From assembly GCA_944474755.1 (NCBI GenBank), contig OX104114.1, forward strand, positions 43,527,070-43,591,069: DNA of 64,000 bases, in the 5' to 3' direction. Shown piece by piece: positions 31,060-64,000 of the stretch. The stretch is from Limnoperna fortunei (lineage: Eukaryota; Mollusca; Bivalvia; Mytilida; Modiolidae). Each line of letters opens with the position of its first letter. Position 1 is the first letter of the stretch. The notes under the pieces were generated by a model. The model ran no database searches, was not told where the DNA came from, and saw nothing but the letters and a program-made list of their open reading frames with translations. Both the position numbers and the translations under genes were made by a program.

Positions 31060-31180
31060 AATCCACCGTGGTCAACACGGTGGGTCACGATATGTAGTGG
31101 ACATAACACGATGTACCGCAGAATACCACCGTGGTGTATGGTGGTGAATTTCTGAATGAAAAAACCACGACCACGGTATA
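31060..31180. other. Second cluster of CCACNGTGG dyads
   Basis: CCACCGTGG appears twice, with CACGGTGGGTCACGATA, GGTGTATGGTGGTG and CCACGACCACGG within 120 bp. Confidence 0.5.
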
Positions 31181-31874
31181 TAGTGGGCAATATAAAAAAC
31201 ATGTTGTCACGTCTGTATGTGAGCACAGATTGCAATAGGTTGACAGTTATCAGTTATGGATAACTGAGTGATTACATATACCTATAATAAAAAAATGTCC
31301 CACTGAGAAGCTTCCTGTACAGGTGAATGGTGTTAATTGGAAAAGGTACATTGTGCAATTTAGTAATAATTACCATGGGAAAATGTATTGTTTGTTTCAG
31401 ATACGACCGTCCAAGGTATATTTTACCCACATGTTTTAGGATAAGCATTTTCCAAACTGCAGTCGTAGGTTTAGTGGAAAATGTCGAAAATAAAATAGCT
31501 TAAGATTATTTCCTTTTTTACCGACCTAGGACGAACGGACCCGATACCGTCTTACCTCTATTGCTATGTCTTCATGACTGACATATCAAAATACAACATA
31601 TAAAAAACATTATCTAAACTTTCTCCTGCAACTTTCACATGGTGTTGTGAAACCGGAAGTTTCTGAGCAGTGCATATATTTAAAATCGTTTCCGGCCGGG
31701 TATGAATGTGGAAAATGAAAGTGGCAGTGTAACGCATGTATTTTACATACCGGTCTGTGATTTGACAGGTATTCATAATTTCCCTCAACAATAAATTATC
31801 AAAAACAAAAGCATAGATTAAAATAAAAAAACCCACAATAAATGAAACCAATTAATTAGAACACGCATGTTTAC

Positions 31875-32020
31875 AATCATGATTTGATTGATTGATTGCA
31901 TTTTTGGATATAATGTCCCTTCATGATGTCAGCTATATTCAGGACGAGAACAATGTCACAAACAATAAATCAATGAGGAAAAGGATTGGACCAACTGGAA
32001 CAAATTTTGAAAGCCGTAGG
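31875..32020 (+). repeat. Fragment of dispersed repeat family B
   Basis: GATTGATTGCATTTTTGGAT and CAGCTATATTCAGGACGAG correspond to the head of the copy at 50720-51125. Confidence 0.5.
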
Positions 32021-32519
32021 AAAACATAGAGTTATATATAATTGACGACTTTCCAATCTAAAAAATGCCACCTATTGTCCACTTCCGGTACTAAAAACTT
32101 AGCCGCAGTTTGTCATGTTGATAACTTTTGAAATGTACAATTGTCTTCGATAAAGTTTCATGCTTCAGGTGAATGACAGGTGTCAATATCTTAGTAAGGA
32201 TGTTATTAAAACCCCCGGCTGTGTAAACATGATCGTTAATTAATTAACCGATGTTTATTCCCTCATTTACCTGACACTAATCTCAGGTAGAACCCCAGCT
32301 GTTTTATAGCTTGATTAAACAAGCTTACCAGTGATATCCGTGTTCTAATATTCAAACTCGCCAGTTGCCTATGGCTATAGTAACATCTACTTACATGTAT
32401 GAGGTTAATTAGATGAAATAGACAAACAATACAAAAACAATGCAAAATCTTTATTTCAGTATCATAGTCTTTTTAGTTTTTTATAACCGAAGTAAAAGGG
32501 GAGTTAAATCATGTAAAAC

Positions 32520-33437
32520 TGGAAATTGGTCAATTGGGTAAAATATCGCTGGATATGGTAAGGGATGGAAAATTTATCCTTTTGTAGTGGCTTCAGTGAG
32601 CCTAAAATTTTGGATAGAAGAGGCACCATTGTGTAGTCAGAAAGTAACCTTTCACTAACTACCGCTTATAGTTAAGATAAGAATAGTCAACTCAACACAA
32701 ATGACATAAAATGTTGATTATGAATTTCTTTTAACTTGCCTCATTGTATTATTGTATATTTATGACCGAGTTACCCACTGTGGTCTGCTTTCAGGCATTC
32801 TGTATGAAACCTTATAGCCCCCAATGAGAGGTTCTCCCTTACTACCACATGGGGCACACAATGGCCAGCTCCATCGTTTGAACACTCCCAATTCATGATA
32901 ATTAAAAAATGTACAACAGTCAGAACTTGTTTAATAAGAAATTGGATAGAAGATGCACCATTGTGTAGTCAGAAAGTAACCTTTCACTAACTAAAGCTTA
33001 TAGTTTAGATAAGAATAGTCAACTCAACACAAATAACATAAAATGTTGATTATGAATTTCTTTTAACTCGCCTCATTGTATTATTGTATATTTATGACCG
33101 AGTTACCCACTGTGGTCTGCTTTCAGGCATTCTGTATGAAACCTTATAGCCCCCAATGAGAGGTTCTCCCTTACTACCACATGGGGCACACAATGGCAAG
33201 CTCCATCGTTTGAACACTCCCAATTCATGATAATTAAAAAATGTACAACAGTCAGAACTTGTTTAATAAGAAATTGGATAGAAGATGCACCATTGTGTAG
33301 TCAGAAAGTAACCTTTCACTAACTAAAGCTTATAGTTTAGATAAGAATAGTCAACTCAACACAAATAACATAAAATGTTGATTATGAATTTCTTTTAACT
33401 CGCCTCATTGTATTATTGTATATTTATGACCGAGTTC
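32520..33437 (+). repeat. 331-bp tandem repeat, 2.5 copies, containing dispersed repeat family B
   Basis: TTGGATAGAAG starts at about 32610, 32942 and 33274, with nearly identical intervening sequence including CCCCCAATGAGAGGTTCTCC. Similarity to 50805-51115 identifies the same repeat family. Confidence 0.92.
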
Positions 33438-34145
33438 ATGAAGTTCTGTTTTTGTTTTTGGTTTTGTTTCTTGTCTGTGTTAGTGGAAGCCAATGTGGCC
33501 AATGATCATTCCAATTTTAAGTAGCCACAAATGGAACTTGTTAGCCATTTAAAGTTTTATGAATATGTGATAGTTTTCTTATTCATATTTCATATCATGA
33601 TTTTATTCAAGAAGAACTATGCTTTTAACATTGAATCTAATTTACCTTTGTCGTTTCACTAGGCTGCCTGAACTGAGTTACATTTAAATGAAATTCTGAC
33701 ACAGACCTTTTTAACTACGGAATTACGAATGATCTAACCGGAATCGCATAAATTCTTAAACGATACATGACCATACCAATCTTTTGCATCATTTTTATAC
33801 TACATTATTTTCAATCTTTCCTTTGCAACAGTAGCGACTTGCAACAACATTTACTCTTCACTCTTACCTACGTTTAACTTTTTGCGATGTGGTGATTGTT
33901 TAGCTGTAAACTTGAATTTGCTTGAATTTGCTTGAATCCTGGTTTGTAATTGCCCCTTAAATTTGGGCTTGTGCTTGTGGGTCAGATATATATTTCAAGG
34001 CCAAATCAGGAGGCTTGTAACACTGACAACAAAATATTAGCACCATAACCCTACTACTACAGTTTCTGTTCCAAACTTAATGTTGTTTATATTATATCAA
34101 GTTGAAATCAAGTCTAAATGACTGCACATTTTTCATGTATTGCAG
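33438..34145. other. Region upstream of the first SKI2 coding exon found
   Basis: Must contain the end of an intron because exon 1 follows an AG acceptor. No upstream exon or promoter could be assigned. Confidence 0.4.
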
Positions 34146-34148
34146 AAT

Positions 34149-59187
<25,039 letters not shown>

Positions 59188-59201
<14 letters not shown>

Positions 59202-62200
59202 GTAGGTTATATAGGGTGCTGACTGGATAGAGTAGGTTGTATAGGGTGTTGACGGGATAGGGTAGGTTTTATAGGGTGCTGACTGGATAGAGTAGGTTGT
59301 ATAGGGTGTTGACTGGATAGGGTAGGTTGTATAGGGTGCTGACAGGATAGGGTAGGTTGTATAGGGTGCTGACAGGATAGGGTAGCTTGTATAGGGTGCT
59401 GACAGGATAGGGTAGGTTGTATAGGCTGCTGACTGGATAAGGTAGGTTGTATACGGTGCTGACTGGATAGAGTAGGTTGTATCGGGTGTTGACAGGATAG
59501 GGTAGGTTGTATAGGGTGCTGACTGGATAGGGTAGGTTGTATAGGGTGCTGATTGGATAGGGTAGGTTGTATAGGGTGCTGACAGGATAGGGTTGGTTGT
59601 ATAGGGTGCTGACAGGATAGGGTAGGTTGTATAGGTTGCTGACAGGATAAGGTAGGTTGTATAGGGTGCTGACAGGATAAGGTAGGTTGTATATGTTGTT
59701 GACGGGATAGGGTAGGTTGTATAGGGTGCTGACAGGATAGGGTAGGTTGTATAGGGTGTTGACGGGATGGGGTAGGTTGTATAGGGTGTTGACGGGATGG
59801 GGTAGGTTGTATAGGGTGTTGACGGGATGGGGTAGGTTGTATAGGGTGCTGACAGGATAGGGTAGGTTGTATAGGGTGCTGACAAGATAGGGTAGGTTAT
59901 ATAGGGTGCTGACTGGATAGGGTAGGTTGTATAGGGTGTTGACGGGATGGGGTAGGTTGTATAGGGTGTTGACGGGATAGGGTAGATTGTATAGGGTGTT
60001 GACGGGATGGGGTAGGTTGTATAGGGTGCTGACGGGATAGGGTAGGTTGTATAGTGTGCTGACTGGATAGGGTAGGTTGTATAGGGTGCTGATTTGATAG
60101 GGTAGGTTGTATAGGGTGTTGACGGGATGGGGTAGGTTGTATAGGGTGCTGACGGGATAGGGTAGGTTGTATAGTGTGCTGACTGGATAGGGTAGGTTGT
60201 ATAGGGTGCTGACTGGATAGGGTAGGTTGAATAGGGTGTTGATGGGATAGGGGAGGTTGTATACGGTGTTGATGGGATAGGGTAGGTTGTATAGGGTGCT
60301 GATTTGATAGGGTAGGTTGTATAGGGTGTTGACGGGATGGGGTAGGTTGTATAGGGTGCTGACGGGATAGGGTAGGTTGTATAGTGTGCTGACTGGATAG
60401 GGTAGGTTGTATAGGGTGCTGACTGGATAGGGTAGGTGGTATAGGGTGTTGACGGGATAGGGTAGGTTGTATACGGTGTTGATGGGATAGGGTAGGTTGT
60501 ATAGGGTGCTGATTTGATAGGGTAGGTTGTATAGGGTGTTGACGGGATAGGGTAGGTTGTATAGTGTGCTGACGGGATAGGGTAGGTTGTATAGGGTGCT
60601 GACTGGATAGGGTAGGTTGTATAGGGTGCTGACTGGATAGAGTAGGTTGTATAGTGCTGACTGGATAGAGTAGGTTGTATAGGGTGTTGATGGGATAGGG
60701 TAGGTTGTATAGGGTGTTGACAGGATAGAGTAGGTTGTATAGGGTGTTGATGGGATAGGGTAGGTTGTATAGGGTGTTGACAGGATAGTGTAGGTTGTAT
60801 AGGGTGTTGATGGGATAGAGTAGGTTGTATAGGGTGTTGATGGGATAGGGTAGGTTGTATAGGGTGTTGACAGGATAGAGTAGGTTGTATAGGGTGCTGA
60901 CTGGATAGGGTGTGTTGTATAGGGTGCTGACTGGATAGAGTAGGTTGTATAGGGTGTTGATGGGATAGGGTAGGTTGTATAGGGTGTTGACAGGATAGTG
61001 TAGGTTGTATAGGGTGATGACGGGATAGAGTAGTTTGTATAGGGTGCTGACTGGATATGGTAGGTTTTATAGGGTGCTGAAAGGATAGGGTAGGTTATAT
61101 AGGGTGCTGACTGGATAGGGTAGGTTGTATAGGGTGTTGACAGGATGGGGTAGGTTGTATAGGGTGTTGACGGGATAGGGTAGGTTATATAGGGTGCTGA
61201 CTGGATAGAGTAGGTTGTATAGGGTGTTGACGGGATAGGGTAGGTTGTATAGGGTGCTGACTGGATAGAGTACATTGTATAGGGTGTTGACTGGATAGAG
61301 TAGGTTGTATAGGGTGCTGACTGGATATGGTAGGTTGTATAGGGTGCTGACTGGAAAGGGTAGGTTGTATAGGGTGCTGACTGGATAGGGTAGGTTGTAT
61401 AGGGTGCTGACTGGATAGGGTAGGTTGTATAGGGTGCTGACTCCATAAGGTAGGTTGTATAGGGTGCTGACTGGATAGAGTACGTTGTATAGGGTGTTGA
61501 CTGGATAGGGTAGCTTGTATAGGGTGCTGACAGGATAGGGTAGCTTGTATAGGGTGCTGATTGGATAGGGTAGGTTGTATACGGTGCTGACAGGATAGGG
61601 TTGGTTGTATAGGGTGCTGACTGGATAGGGTAGGTTGTATAGGGTGCTGACTGGATACAGTTGGTTGTATAGGGTGTTGACTGGATAGAGTAGTTTGTAT
61701 AGGATGCTGACAGGATACAGTAGGTTGTATAGGGTGCTGACTGTATAGAGTAGGTTGTATAGCATGCTGACAGGATAGGGTAGCTTGTATAGGGTGTTTA
61801 CTGGATAGAGTAGGTTGTATAGAGTAGAGTGCTGACAGGATAGGGTAGGTTGTTTAGGGTGCTGACTGGATAAGGTAGGTTGTATACGGTGCTTACTGGA
61901 TATTGTAGGTTGTATAGCGTGCTGACTGGATAGGGTAGCTTGTATAGGGTGCTGACAGGATAGGGTAGGTTGTATAGGGTGTTGACTGGATAGAGTAGGT
62001 TGTATACGGTGCTTACTGGATATTGTAGGTTGTATAGGCTGCTGACTGGATAGGGTAGGTTGTATAGGGTGCTGACAGGATATTGTAGGTTGTATAGAGT
62101 GCTGACAGGATAGGGTAGGTTGTATAGGATGCTGACTGGATAAGGTAGGTTGTATACGGTGCTTACTGGATATTGTAGGTTGTATAGGCTGCTGACTGGA

Positions 62201-62551
62201 TAGGGTAGGTTGTATAGGGTGTTGACTGGATAGAGTAGTTTGTATAGGATGCTGACTGGATAAGGTAGGTTGTATACAGTGCTTACTGGATATAGTAGGT
62301 TGTATAGAGTGCTGACAGGATAGGGTAGGTTATATATGGTGCTTACTGGATAAAGTAGGTTGTATACGGTGCTTACTGGATATTGTAGGTTGTATAGGGT
62401 GCTGACTGGATAGGGTAGATTGTATAGGGTGCTGACTGGATAGGGTAGGTTGTATAGGGTGTTGACTGGATCGAGTAGTTTGTATAGGATGCTGACAGGA
62501 TAGAGTAGGTTGTATAGGGTGCTGACTGGATAGGGTTGGTTGTATAGGGTA
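59188..62551 (+). repeat. 30-bp minisatellite (about 112 units) derived from the SKI2 exon 11 / intron 11 junction
   Basis: The unit is GCTGACTGGATAGG followed by GTAGGTTGTATAGGGT. The first unit is the real end of exon 11 with its donor, and later units repeat both with point variants (GTTGACGGG, ATGGGG, ATAGAG, GATTTG). Two adjacent 210-bp blocks of seven units (60121-60330 and 60331-60540) share the same variant order, showing block duplication. A short unit near 60650 and an insertion near 61822 are the main length changes. The antisense frames are open over hundreds of codons only because the period is a multiple of three. Confidence 0.97.
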
Positions 62552-62614
62552 CAGCTGAAGAATCATCAATATTCATTGAATTGGTATATTAATACAAAAT
62601 TACAACATGTTTTT

Positions 62615-63552
62615 AGCTCACCTGACCCGAAGGGTCATGTGAGCTATTGCCATCACTTGGCGTCCGTTGTCGTCGTCGTTGTCGTCGTTAACTTTTCTTT
62701 AAAAATCTTCTCCTTCAAAACCACTAAAGGGATTGCTTTGAAACTTTGCACAAATGTCCTCTGCCAAGTTTGCACAAATCATGGCCTCAGACCAACCAAC
62801 ATGGCCGCCATGGCTAAAAATAGAACAGGGGGGTCAAAATACAGTTTTTGGCTTATAGTTCAAAAAGTATAACAGATACAGGAAAACCAAAGAGACATGC
62901 CTTCATCTGCATCAAAAGCTCTACAAAACACTCCATTACGTCAAAGTTGTATGATGACTCCTTGTAGGAGTTATTGCCCTTTAATTGTCCAAACTGATGA
63001 TTTTTGACATTTTTGCCTCAAAATCTTGATAATTATTGGAACTAGAGAAAAAGTAAGCATTGCTTAATTGTTCTGCTCTATGAGGGCTACAAAAATTACT
63101 TAGGGTCAAGATTGTCTGATGAACCGTTTAGGAATTATTCTCCTTGAACATTTTTTTAATCAATTTTACTTGATTTTAAAAAATCTTCTCCTCTTAACCC
63201 ATTAAAGGACTGCTTTGAAACATTGCACACATCATCTTTAGGACGTCCTCTACCAAAATTGAAAATTGTGCAAATCATGACACCTGGCTTAAAATAGAAA
63301 ACGGGGGAGGGGGGAGTCAAGAGAGTTTTCGACTGATAGTTAAAAAAGTATAACAGGTACAGCAAATTTGAATTGAACCTCCCTCTAAGCATCAAAAGCT
63401 CCTCCTTATAGGAGTTATCTCCCTTAAAAGGTCAAAATTAATGACTTTTGCAGAAGTGTTGGGCAATTCTTTATAGCAAAGAAAAGCTGGATAAAAAAGG
63501 GTTGTTTGGTTTCAGGTTCAGGTGAGCGATACAGGCTCCTGGGAGCCTCTAG
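62615..63552 (+). mobile_element. Dispersed element with AGCTCACCTGA / TCAGGTGAGCG ends, possibly Helitron-like
   Basis: Starts AGCTCACCTGACCCGAAGGG with CATCACTTGGCGTCCGTTGT and a GTCGTC run, a pattern I know from many mollusc sequences. The end carries the hairpin GGCTCCTGGGAGCC (63534-63547) followed by CTAG and T, as at Helitron 3' ends. The class is uncertain, since the 5' end does not show a clear TC start. Confidence 0.55.
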
Positions 63553-64000
63553 TTATATTTTAATAACATTTGCATTATCTTTTATTGATTTTTCATGGTT
63601 ATCTTTAATTTGTTTTAAATATTCCAAATTGTAATTGTAGATTGAAATGTTTGGTTCTATTGTAATTCTTTAGATTGCAATTCTTAGTTATTTTTTATTA
63701 TTTATTTAAAAATCCTGCATTTACTATTTTTTTTATCTAAAAACATAGAACATGTTTCAAAACAGTCAGGGCCAACTCATCATTCACCCCTAGAATTTAT
63801 TGTAAGATTCAAAAAAATACATGCTACAAGCCTGCATGACAAATAAGTATTTTGTAGATAACAGAGTGTTGGTTTGCAGTGGGCCACAGAATTCTCTGCA
63901 TTACCACTAATTTTAAAAACTTTGGAACCCAACAAAAAACTTAACTTCATTCCCTGTGAAAACAAGCCATAATCTTTGCATAATATCAATTGATTTTTAA
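63553..64000. other. SKI2 intron 11 to right edge
   Basis: AT-rich. No exon for the next SKI2 segment is present, so the gene continues outside the window. Confidence 0.5.

Noticed and set aside
62340..64000. Next SKI2 exon after the minisatellite
   Set aside because: No frame encodes the segment expected after EFADWIG, so the exon must lie beyond the window.

Overview
The window is animal genomic DNA, most likely from a bivalve mollusc and perhaps a mussel. The evidence is AT-rich sequence, short exons in long introns with canonical GT-AG sites, many copies of one tRNA-derived SINE, pearl-like elements with internal tandem repeats and microsatellites, and dispersed repeats that I associate with mussel genomes. 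The species cannot be named from sequence alone.

Two protein-coding genes lie head to head. On the minus strand (6561-23784) are 15 phase-consistent exons of a WDR6 homologue, the WD40 partner of the FTSJ1-type tRNA 2'-O-methyltransferase. The start codon is present at 23784, and the C-terminal half lies beyond the left edge. On the plus strand (34149-59201) are 11 phase-consistent exons of the SKI2 (SKIV2L) RNA helicase, from the N-terminal region through the Walker A, DEVH and SAT motifs; the rest lies beyond the right edge. The 10.3 kb between them holds a MULE-like element with a 9-bp target duplication, a 2.5-copy 331-bp tandem repeat, clusters of CCACNRTGG dyads and one orphan exon-like ORF.

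The most notable content is in the 11.3-kb intron 7 of SKI2. Six copies of a roughly 83-86 nt sequence (45726, 46617, 47511, 49838, 51572, 52435) have the hallmarks of Y RNA (Ro60-binding RNA): a GGTCCG 5' strand, a GAGTTGGG/CCCAACTC inner stem, an ATTTGACC 3' strand and a terminal T-run. Each has the same upstream layout, TATGCAAATATCTTG near -77 and a TATATA box near -30, as expected for a type 3 Pol III gene. Copies 1-4 belong to a tandem array of about 890 bp per unit. Copies 5 and 6 have diverged flanks but keep the promoter and the fold, with compensatory changes in the terminal stem.

At the right end a 30-bp minisatellite of about 112 units (59188-62551) begins inside SKI2 exon 11. Its unit is a copy of the exon end plus the 5' splice site, so the intron opens with more than a hundred donor-site copies.

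The left end (49-5070) is a Ty3/gypsy LTR retrotransposon with a TAATG target duplication and LTRs differing at 2 of 222 positions. It carries a SINE inside the reverse transcriptase and several reading-frame lesions. It abuts a hAT-type MITE, and both lie in a WDR6 intron, antisense to that gene. The other introns hold further SINEs, a Harbinger-like element, pearl-like elements, a 46-bp minisatellite, a truncated LINE and other tandem repeats.
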